Source: Sutterella seckii (lineage in GTDB: Bacteria; Pseudomonadota; Gammaproteobacteria; Burkholderiales; Burkholderiaceae_F). Taken from it: DNA of 64,000 bases. The stretch is taken from contig NZ_WEHX01000002.1 of assembly GCF_009183815.1 (NCBI RefSeq), forward strand, positions 1 to 64,000. Reading direction: 5' to 3'. The notes beneath the pieces are model-generated. The model saw only the letters and a program-made list of their open reading frames with translations, ran no database searches and was not told where the DNA came from. A program made the translations under genes and the position numbers. Positions 19,679-28,072 of this stretch are shown here, piece after piece (the stretch's first letter is position 1; every line of letters starts with the position of its first letter).

Positions 19679-20515
19679 TCAGAGCCGCTCAAAGCGCATC
19701 TTGACGTCCTGCGGCGCGCCCCAGTAGGGAGCGCTCGTCACGAGAATATCCGCGCCCGCTTCCGCATAAAGCGCCGCATTTTTAGCGTTGACGCCGCCCG
19801 CAGCGGAAAGACGGACGTTCGGAGATTCCGCACGCGCGGCATCGGCAAAGGAGGCAAAAACCTCGGGCGAAAAACGCTCGCACTGAATGATGTCGGCGCC
19901 GAGCCGCACGAAAGTCATCGCTTCTTCGGGACTTCCGGCCTCAACGGCGATCTTTCTTTCCGGGCTTCTCGCCTGAAGCGCCCTGAAGGCGGCTTCGAAG
20001 TCGTCGCAGAAAACGCGGTGCTGATCAAAGACGAGAATCGAATCCGAGAGGCCGAAGCGGTGCACGATGCCGCCGCCTGCGAGGAGTCCGGCAAGCGCAA
20101 TCCGCTTTCCGCCGGGCCAGTGCTTTCTCGTGCCGGCAACCTGAACCTTCGGGCTGACGGCGCGGGCGGCATCCACCATTTCGCGCGTGCGGAACGCTAT
20201 TCCAGAGGCGTATTCCATCACGCACTGCGCGATCTTGTACCCCGCGTGGAGGCTCTCTGCCGGCCCCTCGGCCGTGAGAATCGTCGCTCCCGCCTCAAGC
20301 AGGTCGCCGTCGCGGGCGCTGAGGCAGACGGATGCCCCGGCGCGCGAAAGCACCGCCGCCGCAATCTCCGCGCCTGCAACAATGCCGGGCGTTTTGAATT
20401 GAGCCCGAATGCGTCCCGGCACGCTTCCGATGCCGAGTCCGACGGTTGTAAGGTCTTCGTGCGGACAGTCGTCAAAAAGCAGGGCGTCAGCAAAATTCTC
20501 TGGGAAAAGCGTCAT
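19679..20515 (-). CDS. modD: ModD-like protein (quinolinate phosphoribosyltransferase fold)
   Basis: A 278-residue protein related to NadC. The opening FDDCPHEDLTT, the ATILTAEGPAESLHAGYK block, GTRKHWPGGKRIALAGLLAGGG and the DQHRVF motif match ModD rather than true NadC. ModD genes usually sit with molybdate transporters, but their reaction is unproven; the fold suggests phosphoribosyl transfer to a small acid or pterin-like compound. No modABC genes are adjacent here. It lies between ybaB (across a terminator) and recR (30 bases), so it probably heads a modD-recR-gmhA transcript. Other molybdenum genes in the window are mobA, moeA and the molybdoenzyme cluster. Confidence 0.8.
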   Translation of the reverse strand: MTLFPENFADALLFDDCPHEDLTTVGLGIGSVPGRIRAQFKTPGIVAGAEIAAAVLSRAGASVCLSARDGDLLEAGATILTAEGPAESLHAGYKIAQCVMEYASGIAFRTREMVDAARAVSPKVQVAGTRKHWPGGKRIALAGLLAGGGIVHRFGLSDSILVFDQHRVFCDDFEAAFRALQARSPERKIAVEAGSPEEAMTFVRLGADIIQCERFSPEVFASFADAARAESPNVRLSAAGGVNAKNAALYAEAGADILVTSAPYWGAPQDVKMRFERL

Positions 20516-20550
20516 AAGAACTCCGGAGCAGAAAAACCGAGGGAAAAAAG

Positions 20551-20592
20551 AAAAGCCCCGCAGCGCTTCAGCAATCCGTCGGGGCTTTTTCT
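20551..20592. terminator. Intrinsic terminator after ybaB
   Basis: AAAAGCCCCG (20551-20560) pairs with CGGGGCTTTT (20580-20589). The minus strand continues CTTTTTTCCC after the stem, so it ends the dnaX-ybaB transcript; the plus strand also carries a T run. Confidence 0.8.
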
Positions 20593-20619
20593 CTTCTTGA
20601 AGGGTCTCTTTTCCCCTGA

Positions 20620-20952
20620 TCAGAAGGGAAGCTTCATGCCGGGGGGAAGCGGCACGGCCTGGCGCATGGCCGCCTCGCTCTTTTCGCGGCAGACGGCTTC
20701 GGCGTTGTTGATGGCGAGAACAATCAGGTCCTCGAGCATTTCAATGTCTTCGGGATCAACCACCTTCGGGTCGATCTCGATCTTGCGGCATTCATGCCCG
20801 CCCGTGATCGTGGCCTTCACGGCGCCGCTCGCGGCTTCGCCCGTGAATTCCATCGCCTTCAGTTCTTCCTGAACCTTGGCGAGCTTCTGCTGCATCTTCT
20901 GGGCCTGGGCCATCAGACCGCCCATTCCGCCCATGCCACCCATGTTGCGCAT
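20620..20952 (-). CDS. ybaB: Nucleoid-associated protein YbaB/EbfC
   Basis: Small dimeric DNA-binding protein encoded beside dnaX in most bacteria. The 110 residues begin with a Met/Gly-rich segment and LMAQAQKMQQKLAKVQEEL, followed by the short sheet with SGAVKATITGGHECRKIEID and the C-terminal VPLPPGMKLPF. It starts 57 bases after the end of the tau reading frame and is followed by a terminator. Confidence 0.95.
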   Translation of the reverse strand: MRNMGGMGGMGGLMAQAQKMQQKLAKVQEELKAMEFTGEAASGAVKATITGGHECRKIEIDPKVVDPEDIEMLEDLIVLAINNAEAVCREKSEAAMRQAVPLPPGMKLPF

Positions 20953-21009
20953 TGTGTTTTCTCCAGAGTAGAAATTTTGATGCCGGGAAAGAGAGAAAGC
21001 GCTTCCGCT

Positions 21010-21436
21010 TCAGTCCTTTTCCGCCATCTCCTCCGGCGTGAGCGGCCGGATGGAATCTTCATCAATTTTGCCGTTGAAGAGCCGGACGATTTCCTGCACG
21101 ACCGGATCGCTCTTGAATTTTTCAATGAGCTCGCGCCGCTCGGCTTCCTTTTTCCGGCGCTCGGCATCCGCCACGGTTGAACCGGCCTCCACCGTTCCGG
21201 CGAGGAATTCCACCCGGAAGGGACGGCCGAGCCACCCGCTGATTCTTTCCTCAAGGAGCTTTTTGTTGTGCTCGGTGAGAAGCGACTGCACGCCGAGGCG
21301 CAATTGTACGCGAGCATCCGTGAGCGAAATCACCTGCGACTGTGAAGCAAGCGACTTTAATGGACCCGTCAGGCCCGCTCCCTCGATGATGTCCCGCCAG
21401 CTGAGAGAGGCAGAAGGCCGCCTCCCGGGGAGCCGC
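21010..21436 (-). CDS. dnaX: DnaX tau C-terminal domain in the +1 frame
   Basis: Directly behind the dnaX stop, in a frame shifted by +1, an open frame encodes a complete tau tail of about 130 residues. It starts SLSWRDIIEGAGLTGPLKSL (from about 21405), contains LLTEHNKKLLEERISGWLG and ends DPVVQEIVRLFNGKID and IRPL near the C-terminus. This is the tau-specific domain that contacts the polymerase alpha subunit. It has no start codon or ribosome-binding site of its own that looks credible, so it must be joined to the upstream frame by a programmed +1 (or -2) shift, or the sequence carries an indel. See the finding on this region. Confidence 0.75.
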
Positions 21437-22795
21437 TCAGCTGGCGCCGGGCTCTCCCCGTGCGCTCTCCGGCACCTCCATCCAGGGCGGGAGGTTGTCC
21501 GGAACCGGACTTGCCGCCGGTTTCGGGGGCGGCGTCGGCGCGGGTTCAGGAACAGGAGCCGATGCCGGCGCTGCGGGAGCTGCCGCTGGTGCGGACTGAG
21601 CGCTCTGAAGAGCCTGGGCAACAGGGGCAGCGCCCTGCGGGACTAAAGCGGGCTTCGCGCCGCCGTCGCGTGCGGCGGGCTTCATCCGCGACCCCGCGGG
21701 CCGGAAGGCGAGCATGCGCAGCAGCGTCATCGTGAAGCCCGCATATTCGTCGGGCGCGAGCGCGAGGTCGTTTCTGCCGTGAAGCGCAATCTGGTAGCAG
21801 AGCTGAATTTCCTCGGGCGTGAGAAGACCCGCGATCTCGGCCATCTCGGCGTAGCCCGGATCGTCTGCGGCAACCGCACTCGGCACGCGCTGCAGGAGCG
21901 CGATCTTGTGGAGCATGCCGGCGAGCCCGCGAAGCGCCTCGCCGAAGGAGACGCTTTCGCGCTGCATGTCGTCGGCGTAGCTCATCATCTTCGGGGCGTC
22001 GCCCGCAGCCAGCGCCCGGAGAATTCCGGCGAGCGCATTTTCCGACGTCATCCCGAGCATCGAGCGCACGGACTCGGCCGTGACGGAGCCGCCCGAAAAG
22101 GCGATCGCCTGGTCGAGAAGCGAAAGGGCATCGCGCATCGAGCCCCGGGCGCCCTCGGCAATAATGCGAAGTCCCGGGCGTTCGGCGGCAATCCCTTCTT
22201 CCTTAAGGATATGTTCGAGATGCTCGACGATCCCGGAGGGCGTCATGTTGCGCAGGCTGAACTGCAGGCATCGCGAAAGCACCGTGACCGGAACCTTCTG
22301 CGGGTCCGTCGTCGCAAGAATGAACTTCACATACTCGGGCGGCTCCTCAAGGGTCTTCAGCATCGCATTGAAGGCCGTGTTGGAGAGCATGTGCACTTCG
22401 TCGATCATGTAGACCTTGTAGCGGCCTTCGGTCGGCGCATACATCGCGCGCTCAAGGAGCTGCGTCATGTCTTCGACGGAGCGGTTCGAGGCCGCATCCA
22501 TCTCGATGTAGTCGACGAAGCGCCCCTCATCAATCGCGCGGCATGCCTCGCAGACGCCGCAGGGGTGCGCGGTGACGCCGCCCTTGCCGTCGGCGCCGCG
22601 GCAGTTGAGCGCCTTGGCGAAAATTCGCGAGATCGTCGTTTTGCCGACGCCGCGGGTGCCGGTGAAGAGGTAGGCGTGGTGCAGACGCCCCTCAGTGAGG
22701 GCGCGCGTCAGCGCCGTGACCACGTGGTCCTGGCCGACGATCGACTCAAAGTCATGGGGGCGCCACTTGCGCGCAAGTACCTGGTAGCTGCTCAT
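21437..22795 (-). CDS. dnaX: DNA polymerase III gamma subunit (dnaX zero frame)
   Basis: Clamp-loader ATPase. The 452-residue zero-frame product has Walker A GTRGVGKT (46-53), a four-Cys zinc module (Cys65, 79, 82, 85), the DEVH Walker B (132-135) and the SRC-like ATTDPQKVPVTVLSRC. After the third domain comes an Ala/Pro-rich linker (about 385-440) ending in LPPWMEVPE. Translation then stops at TGA 21437-21439. The tau-specific domain follows in the +1 frame. The start at 22795 was chosen by family alignment (MSSYQVLARKWRP); the ribosome-binding site is weak. It is co-oriented with ybaB downstream and the SRP RNA upstream. Confidence 0.93.
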   Translation of the reverse strand: MSSYQVLARKWRPHDFESIVGQDHVVTALTRALTEGRLHHAYLFTGTRGVGKTTISRIFAKALNCRGADGKGGVTAHPCGVCEACRAIDEGRFVDYIEMDAASNRSVEDMTQLLERAMYAPTEGRYKVYMIDEVHMLSNTAFNAMLKTLEEPPEYVKFILATTDPQKVPVTVLSRCLQFSLRNMTPSGIVEHLEHILKEEGIAAERPGLRIIAEGARGSMRDALSLLDQAIAFSGGSVTAESVRSMLGMTSENALAGILRALAAGDAPKMMSYADDMQRESVSFGEALRGLAGMLHKIALLQRVPSAVAADDPGYAEMAEIAGLLTPEEIQLCYQIALHGRNDLALAPDEYAGFTMTLLRMLAFRPAGSRMKPAARDGGAKPALVPQGAAPVAQALQSAQSAPAAAPAAPASAPVPEPAPTPPPKPAASPVPDNLPPWMEVPESARGEPGAS

Positions 22796-22892
22796 GGGAT
22801 GAGGCTCATTCTTAGTGCTTCTCAGGCGCACATTCTAGCGAATGGGCCCGGGCGGTCCGCCTCGGGACGCTCTCGCGGATTTTCCAGATACG

Positions 22893-22995
22893 AAAATGGC
22901 GAGCCTTATCCTCGGCACTGCACGCACACCAGTATGGCTGCTTCGTTCCCGACCTGACCAGGTTTCCGGGGCGCGCATGCGAGGGGACCCGCCAA
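22893..22995 (-). ncRNA. ffs: Signal recognition particle 4.5S RNA
   Basis: The minus strand contains the SRP core: CCTGGTCAGGTCGGGAACG followed by AAGCAGCCA, the universal Ffh-binding tetraloop hairpin and asymmetric loop. Flanking arms pair (TTGGCGGG at the 5' end with GGCTCGCC at the 3' end), giving about 103 nucleotides. A short ATTTTC/GAAAAT element at the 3' end could terminate it. A promoter with 17-base spacing is correctly placed upstream. The RNA pairs with Ffh to target membrane proteins. Ends are estimated within a few bases. Confidence 0.92.
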
Positions 22996-23001
22996 GGCGC
23001 G

Positions 23002-23030
23002 AGTATAGGGAAGATGAGCGGGATTTGCAA
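23002..23030 (-). promoter_or_regulatory. Promoter of the SRP RNA gene
   Basis: On the minus strand TTGCAA (23025-23030), 17 bases, TATACT (23002-23007). The -10 ends seven bases before the predicted RNA 5' end. Confidence 0.7.
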
Positions 23031-23409
23031 AAAATTACTTCTCGGGCCCCATGAAACTGCACTCCCGCTAGAGAGGCATCTTCCCGAGGTGATAGTATTC
23101 ACGGCATCACTTCATCGGGCCTGCCGGCGCTTTTCCAGAAGGCGTTTTCCGTCGAGAGTTCTCCCTCTCCAGACGCTCATTTTTCTGCTGCCGGCTCTGA
23201 ATGGCCTTTCAATTCTCTGCCTGACCGAGCCTCCCCCCGAAAGGGAATCCTCGCTGAGTCCCTCACGGAATCGCGGCTCTGACGGCAAAGCGACTTTTCA
23301 CGAGCCAAGCTTCCCTTATGCCGGTCCGTTCTTCCTCGCGAGGAAGACGCGAGCGTCATTCATTAAAACGGGAAGCATCAGGCGAATTTATTTTTCCCTG
23401 GAGACATCC
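23031..23409 (+). other. Intergenic region upstream of trxA
   Basis: 379 bases without a credible gene. It contains a perfect 16-base palindrome CTTCCTCGCGAGGAAG (23331-23346), directly followed by GACGCGAGCGTC (23346-23357), about 55-80 bases before trxA. These could be an operator or a leader hairpin. I could not place a clear sigma70 promoter for trxA. Confidence 0.45.
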
Positions 23410-23730
23410 ATGAGCGAAATTCTTCACATCACCGACGCCGACTTCGACAAGACCGTCAACAGCGACACCACCGTCTTCGTCGACTTCTGGGCCACCTGGT
23501 GCGGTCCCTGCCGCATGCTCGCTCCCCGCCTTGAGCAGGCTGCCCAGACCTTTGACGGCCGCGCCGTCATCGCCAAGTACGACTGCGACCAGTCTTCGGG
23601 CAAGGCCGCCGAGTACGGCGTGCGCGGCATCCCGACCATCATCGCCTTCAAGCGGGGCGAAGTCATTGACCAGCGCACCGGCGCCTGCGACCAGGCGACG
23701 CTCGACGCCTTCATCGAAAAGAATCTCTAA
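23410..23730 (+). CDS. trxA: Thioredoxin
   Basis: Cytoplasmic dithiol reductant regenerated by TrxB (8037-9005). The 106-residue protein has the active site WCGPC (residues about 31-35) within FVDFWATWCGPCRMLAP and the cis-Pro loop GVRGIPTIIAF. GGAG lies six bases before the ATG. Order trxA then rho is conserved in betaproteobacteria; here they are separated by 299 bases containing a nested hairpin. Confidence 0.96.
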   Translation: MSEILHITDADFDKTVNSDTTVFVDFWATWCGPCRMLAPRLEQAAQTFDGRAVIAKYDCDQSSGKAAEYGVRGIPTIIAFKRGEVIDQRTGACDQATLDAFIEKNL

Positions 23731-23743
23731 GATTCGCTTCCCT

Positions 23744-23794
23744 GCCCGCCTCGGTTTGAATGGGACGCCCTTCAGCCCGGCGTCCCCGGCGGGC
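23744..23794 (+). terminator. Nested hairpin after trxA, no T run
   Basis: Outer arms GCCCGCC (23744-23750) and GGCGGGC (23788-23794) enclose GGGACGCC/GGCGTCCC (23762-23769 with 23779-23786). It lies 14 bases past the trxA stop. Without a T run it may be a weak or Rho-assisted terminator. The rest of the 299-base trxA-rho gap shows no gene; it would include the rho leader, where Rho autoregulation is known in other bacteria. Confidence 0.45.
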
Positions 23795-24029
23795 ATCTTC
23801 TCCCCCGCGGAATCTCTTCGCTGAGGAGAAGCATCAAAGCGCTCTGAAGCTTCTCCCCGGTCTCGTCGGGGGTACGCAAAAAAATACGAAGCTTCTGACC
23901 CGTATTCCTATTACTCAACACTCATCCGCCGACGGCTTTCTGAGTCCCGGCGCTTCCCGTCCGGCATGTCTGCCGATGCAGCAAAAGCGCCTCATGGATT
24001 CATAAAGCGGCGGAACACCCACCAACCCC

Positions 24030-25286
24030 ATGCATCTTTCCGACCTCAAAGCGCTTCACGTTACGCAGCTTCTCGACATGGCTGCCGCCCTCGAAGTCGA
24101 CAATGCCCAGCGCATGCGCAAGCAGGAGCTGATGTACGCCATTCTGAAGAAGAAGGCGAAGCTCGGCGAAACCATCTACGGCGACGGCACGCTCGAAATC
24201 CTCCCCGACGGGTACGGGTTCCTGCGCTGCCCCGACACGAGCTATCTCGCGAGCGCGGACGACATCTACATCTCTCCCTCGCAGATCCGCCGCTTCAACC
24301 TTCATACGGGCGACTCGATTGAAGGCGAAGTCCGCATTCCGAAAGAGGGCGAGCGCTACTTTGCGCTCGTGCGCGTCGACACGGTGAATGATCTGCCTCC
24401 CGAGGCGCTCAAGCACCGCATGCTCTTTGAGAACCTCACGCCGATCTTCCCGAACGAGCCTCTGATTCTCGAGCGCGACATGCGGGGCGACGAGAACCTC
24501 ACGGGCCGCATCATCGACATGATTGCGCCGATCGGCAAGGGCCAGCGCTCCCTCATCGTCGCGCCCCCGAAGTCGGGCAAAACGGTGCTTCTGCAGCACA
24601 TCGCCCACGCGATTGCCGCCAACTACCCCGACGTCGTCCTCATGGTGCTCCTCGTCAACGAGCGCCCTGAGGAAGTGACGGAAATGCAGCGCACGATCCG
24701 CGGCGAAGTCGTTGCCGCTACTTTCGACGAACCGGCCGTGCGCCACGTTCAGGTCGCTGAAATGGTGATCGAGAAGGCAAAGCGCCTCGCGGAATCGAAG
24801 CGCGACGTCGTCGTTCTCCTCGACTCCATCACGCGCCTTGCGCGCGCCTACAACCAGGTGATCCCGTCCTCGGGCAAGGTCCTCACGGGCGGCGTCGACG
24901 CCAATGCGCTCGAACGCCCGAAGAGAATCTTCGGCGCCGCACGCAAGATCGAGGAAGGCGGCTCCCTCACGATCATCGGCACGGCCCTCATCGACACGGG
25001 TTCGCGCATGGACGACGTGATCTATGAGGAATTCAAGGGCACGGGCAACAACGAAATCCACCTCGAGCGCCGCATGGCCGAGAAGCGCGTCTACCCGGCC
25101 ATCAACCTCAACCGCTCGGGCACGCGCCGCGAGGAGCTCCTCCTCAAGCCCGACGTTCTCCAGAAGGTCTGGGTCCTGAGAAAGTTCCTCTACGACATGG
25201 ACGAACTCGAGGCGATGGAGTTCCTCCTCGACAAGCTGAAGGCCACGAAGACCAACGCCGAATTCTTCGACGCCATGAAGAAGTAA
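24030..25286 (+). CDS. rho: Transcription termination factor Rho
   Basis: Hexameric RNA helicase that releases transcripts. The 418-residue length is standard. It has the N-terminal [13 protein letters not shown] helix bundle, the cold-shock-like RNA-binding fold (GYGFLRC), Walker A APPKSGKT (178-185), Walker [17 protein letters not shown] and the R-loop [21 protein letters not shown] region. The ribosome-binding site is weak. A strong bidirectional terminator follows, shared with hemD. Confidence 0.98.
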   Translation: MHLSDLKALHVTQLLDMAAALEVDNAQRMRKQELMYAILKKKAKLGETIYGDGTLEILPDGYGFLRCPDTSYLASADDIYISPSQIRRFNLHTGDSIEGEVRIPKEGERYFALVRVDTVNDLPPEALKHRMLFENLTPIFPNEPLILERDMRGDENLTGRIIDMIAPIGKGQRSLIVAPPKSGKTVLLQHIAHAIAANYPDVVLMVLLVNERPEEVTEMQRTIRGEVVAATFDEPAVRHVQVAEMVIEKAKRLAESKRDVVVLLDSITRLARAYNQVIPSSGKVLTGGVDANALERPKRIFGAARKIEEGGSLTIIGTALIDTGSRMDDVIYEEFKGTGNNEIHLERRMAEKRVYPAINLNRSGTRREELLLKPDVLQKVWVLRKFLYDMDELEAMEFLLDKLKATKTNAEFFDAMKK

Positions 25287-25346
25287 GGCGCTTCCCGTCC
25301 GGGGGCGAGGCTTCCCGCCGCGCCCCTGAAGAAAGCGCCCCCAAGC

Positions 25347-25394
25347 AAAAACGCCGCTTCTCGTCCGGTTTTTCCGGGAAAAGCGGCGTTTTTA
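25347..25394. terminator. Bidirectional terminator between rho and hemD
   Basis: AAAAACGCCGCTT (from 25347) pairs with AAGCGGCGTTTTT (25380-25392). Both strands end in a T run. Confidence 0.88.
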
Positions 25395-25419
25395 TTTGGC
25401 TTCGGGCGCGGCCCCGGAA

Positions 25420-26217
25420 TCAATGCCCGAGGTGCTTCAGAATATGCGCCTTCACCGTTTCGTCATCGGTTGAGGTGAACTCGATCTGAGAGAAGCCCGC
25501 TTCCTTGAGGCGCTTCTCGATTCTCGGATGAATCGCCACCGCGACGCCCGACGTGATCCAGTCGCGCGCGCCCGCGACAGGACGCACGGCATGCATGAGA
25601 ACGTCGACCGCGTCGGTGCTCGTGATGTAGACCACGGGCGAAGGCCCTGCCACCGCGAGCTGCAGGCGGCGGAATTCCTGCGCATCAAGTTCGAGCGGCA
25701 TGCGCACATAGGCGCAGAGAACGACGACGTCGCTCCCGATGCTTCTGAACTGTTCGGGAAGCCACTCGCGCCCCGTCTGGCCGCGAAGGAAAAGAACGCG
25801 CGACGGAGCGCCGTGCGCCTGCACGATGGGCCAGAGCGCTTCGGAACCCGAATGCTCCGCATCGCCCTCGGGGTAGATGAGCTTCACCTTGTCGCCCCAG
25901 GCGGCGCGGATGACGCGGGCCGTACCCTCGCCGACGGTGGCGAGCGTGATGTGCTCGGGCCACTCCCGCACCCAGTGCGCGACCGCCGTCACGGCTGCCG
26001 GACTCGGGAGCACCACCATCTCAACGTCGTCGAGGTTCGAGAGATGCTCCGTGATGAGATCGGTTTCCTGCGGGAGCTCAATCCTGAAGGCAGGCCAGCG
26101 CCACACGTTGTCCGACAGGGCTTCGAGCTGGTCAGCCAGGCGATTGTTGGCTTCGCCCGGCCGCATCAGAATGACGGGACGGCTCTGGGCCGCATCATGC
26201 GCATTCGAAAGGATCAT
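25420..26217 (-). CDS. hemD: Uroporphyrinogen-III synthase
   Basis: Closes hydroxymethylbilane, with inversion of ring D, to uroporphyrinogen III. The 265-residue protein has the two-lobed HemD pattern, with [12 protein letters not shown] in the first lobe and [14 protein letters not shown] in the second, and the weak overall conservation usual for this family. Position is the best evidence: its ATG overlaps the hemC stop by four bases (ATGA), so translation is coupled. Terminates at the shared hairpin with rho. No hemX/hemY follows. Confidence 0.88.
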   Translation of the reverse strand: MILSNAHDAAQSRPVILMRPGEANNRLADQLEALSDNVWRWPAFRIELPQETDLITEHLSNLDDVEMVVLPSPAAVTAVAHWVREWPEHITLATVGEGTARVIRAAWGDKVKLIYPEGDAEHSGSEALWPIVQAHGAPSRVLFLRGQTGREWLPEQFRSIGSDVVVLCAYVRMPLELDAQEFRRLQLAVAGPSPVVYITSTDAVDVLMHAVRPVAGARDWITSGVAVAIHPRIEKRLKEAGFSQIEFTSTDDETVKAHILKHLGH

Positions 26218-27143
26218 TGGAGGCAGGCCTTGAGATATTCCTCGGCGCCCTGGCGGCGGAGGTCGGCAACGACCTTCGCGGCGAGCGCTTCAGGATCAGA
26301 AAGAGGACCGCGGGCTTCGGAGAAGACCGCTTCGCCGATGTGGTGGTTGCCGACCAAGGCGCGCAGCCACAGTTCACCCTCTTCAACGATGGCGTACGCG
26401 GCGAGCGGCACCTGGCAGGAACCGCCGAGCGCGCGCGACACGGCGCGTTCCGCAAAGCAGCAGGCGCGCGTTTCCGGGCTGTTGATGAAGGCAAGCGCTT
26501 CTTCCATCTTCTTGTCGCCCGCACGGATTTCAAGCCCGAGCGCGCCCTGACCGGGCGAGGGAAGGCTCACTTCAGCCGGGATGATCTGACGGATGCGCTC
26601 AGAGAGCCCGAGGCGCTTCAGACCGGCGCTTGCCATCACGAGGGCGTCGTATTCGCCTTCATCGAGCTTGCGAAGGCGCGTGCCCACGTTGCCGCGCACC
26701 GGCAGAACCTTGAGGTGCGGATAGCGCATGCGCAGCATCAGCTCGCGGCGCAGACTTGCCGTACCGACGCGCGCGCCCTCGGGCATTTCGTCGAGCGAGG
26801 CGTATTTCGGGGAGACGAAGGCGTCCCTCGGATCCTCGCGTTCGGAGACGGCAACAAGTTCAAAGCCTTCGGGGAGCTCCATCGGAACGTCCTTGAGGGA
26901 GTGCACCGCGAGGTCGGCTTCGCCATTCTGCATGGCAACCTCAAGCTCCTTCACGAAGAGGCCCTTGCCGCCCACCTTGGAGAGCGTGCGGTCGAGAATC
27001 TGGTCGCCGCGGGTCGTCATGCCGAGGAGCTCCACCGATGCACCCGGATAGCGGTCGCGCAGAAGCGCCTGAACATGAAGAGCCTGCCACATGGCAAGGG
27101 GACTTTCGCGGGTGGCGATGACGCAGCGGTCAAACTGGGACAT
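26214..27143 (-). CDS. hemC: Porphobilinogen deaminase (hydroxymethylbilane synthase)
   Basis: Polymerises four porphobilinogen units. The 309-residue protein has [11 protein letters not shown] near the start, the [10 protein letters not shown] loop, LRRELML arginines that bind the growing chain and [11 protein letters not shown], whose Cys243 carries the dipyrromethane cofactor. It forms an operon with hemD. The pair lies between rho and rpmE2, genes that are commonly adjacent in betaproteobacteria. Confidence 0.97.
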   Translation of the reverse strand: MSQFDRCVIATRESPLAMWQALHVQALLRDRYPGASVELLGMTTRGDQILDRTLSKVGGKGLFVKELEVAMQNGEADLAVHSLKDVPMELPEGFELVAVSEREDPRDAFVSPKYASLDEMPEGARVGTASLRRELMLRMRYPHLKVLPVRGNVGTRLRKLDEGEYDALVMASAGLKRLGLSERIRQIIPAEVSLPSPGQGALGLEIRAGDKKMEEALAFINSPETRACCFAERAVSRALGGSCQVPLAAYAIVEEGELWLRALVGNHHIGEAVFSEARGPLSDPEALAAKVVADLRRQGAEEYLKACLQ

Positions 27144-27355
27144 GATGCTTTCGTGAACTCTTAAAGAAGTGTGCGGGAAGCGTTTCCCCCGGGAAGCCTT
27201 GATCGCTGATCCCCCGGGGCAAAGCGCTCTGAAAATCTTTCAAACGAAGTTTCATTCTAGTTTGCGCCCTTTTTTTCGTCCTTAAGGCTCTCCGCGCCCG
27301 CCGGGCTTTAAGGAGAAGTCCCAGTCATTCTGAAAAGAATCCTTCGCTTCTCAGC
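27144..27355. other. Intergenic region between hemC and rpmE2 promoter
   Basis: Divergent spacer holding the hemC promoter on the minus strand, which I could not place, and the approach to the rpmE2 promoter. Together with the promoter and leader below it makes a 363-base gap without a gene. Confidence 0.4.
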
Positions 27356-27384
27356 TTGCACTCTTTCGGCGCTTTAGGGATAAT
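27356..27384 (+). promoter_or_regulatory. Sigma70 promoter of rpmE2
   Basis: TTGCAC (27356-27361), 17 bases, GATAAT (27379-27384). Expected transcription start near 27391, giving a leader of about 115 nucleotides before the rpmE2 start codon. Confidence 0.7.
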
Positions 27385-27385
27385 T

Positions 27386-27506
27386 GCCGGTCTTCCCAGT
27401 TGGCACGTGGGCCGGCATGCCCGTTAGAAGACCTCCCCAGGATTGGAGGCAGACGCGCAAGGCCGCCAGGGCGACCGACAACAAAAAACTAGGAAAATTC
27501 TTCAAA
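27386..27506 (+). promoter_or_regulatory. Structured 5' leader of rpmE2
   Basis: Three overlapping stems are possible: GCCGG/CCGGC (27386-27390 with 27412-27416), GGTCTTC/GAAGACC (27389-27395 with 27427-27433) and CCTCC/GGAGG (27432-27436 with 27445-27449). The second excludes both of the others. Such leaders often mediate feedback by a ribosomal protein; that role is inferred. Confidence 0.45.
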
Positions 27507-27794
27507 ATGAAGCCGAATATTCATCCCGAGTACCGTCCCGTCGCTTTCATCGACCTCTCGATCAACAAGACGTTCATCATCCCGTCGTCCGTTCAGACGC
27601 GTGAAACCACGGTGATCGACGGCGTGACCTACCCGCTCTTCAAGCTCGATACGTCGTCCGCCTCGCACCCGTTCTACACGGGCGCCCAGACCCGCATCGT
27701 CGAAGCGGGCCGCGTCGAGAAGTTCCGCGCGAAGTTCGCCGCCAAGAAGCAGGCGCTCAACACCGCTGCCGAAGCCGCCAAGTCCTCCAAGTAA
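27507..27794 (+). CDS. rpmE2: 50S ribosomal protein L31 type B
   Basis: The 95-residue protein begins MKPNIHPEYRPVAFIDLS and contains DGVTYPLFKLDTSSASHPFYTG, the hallmark of the zinc-free (C-) paralogue of L31. The Cys pairs of type A L31 are absent. In bacteria with both forms, type B replaces type A when zinc is short. The frame is open upstream to an ATG at 27417, but the family start is the ATG at 27507; AGGA lies 12 bases before it. Residues after 75 are a Lys/Ala tail. No Zur-like operator was evident. Confidence 0.96.
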   Translation: MKPNIHPEYRPVAFIDLSINKTFIIPSSVQTRETTVIDGVTYPLFKLDTSSASHPFYTGAQTRIVEAGRVEKFRAKFAAKKQALNTAAEAAKSSK

Positions 27795-27908
27795 TTTGGA
27801 CGACGACCCCCGGCAGAAGCCTTCCTTCAGTGAGGCTTCGCCTCAGGCGCTTCCCGCAGGATGAATCCGCAGAAGGCTTTCTCAGGAAAGCTTTACTGCG
27901 GACGCAGA

Positions 27909-27948
27909 GAAAAGGAGAGATCCACATTGTTGGGCTCTCCTTTTCTTT
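27909..27948 (+). terminator. Intrinsic terminator after rpmE2
   Basis: GAAAAGGAGAG (27909-27919) pairs with CTCTCCTTTTC (27935-27945) and TTT follows. The remaining gap to 28072 has a small GTGCGGC/GCCGCAC hairpin (27977-27996) and no gene. Confidence 0.75.
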
Positions 27949-28072
27949 GCGTTAACAGAAGCCTGCCATCCTCAAAGTGCGGCCTCGCTGCCGCACCTCC
28001 GCATTCGAGGATCCTCCGGTTAAGGGAAGCATTCCCTGCCGCCCTGGATCTCCTGAAAAAGGAACTTTCCGC

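Noticed and set aside
21010-21621. Tau-domain frame as an independent gene
   Set aside because: Upstream of SLSW the frame is Arg/Pro noise and there is no ribosome-binding site; it makes sense only as the continuation of dnaX.
27384-27794. Longer L31 protein from upstream in-frame starts
   Set aside because: The added residues are Arg-rich leader sequence; L31 type B begins at MKPNIHPEYR.
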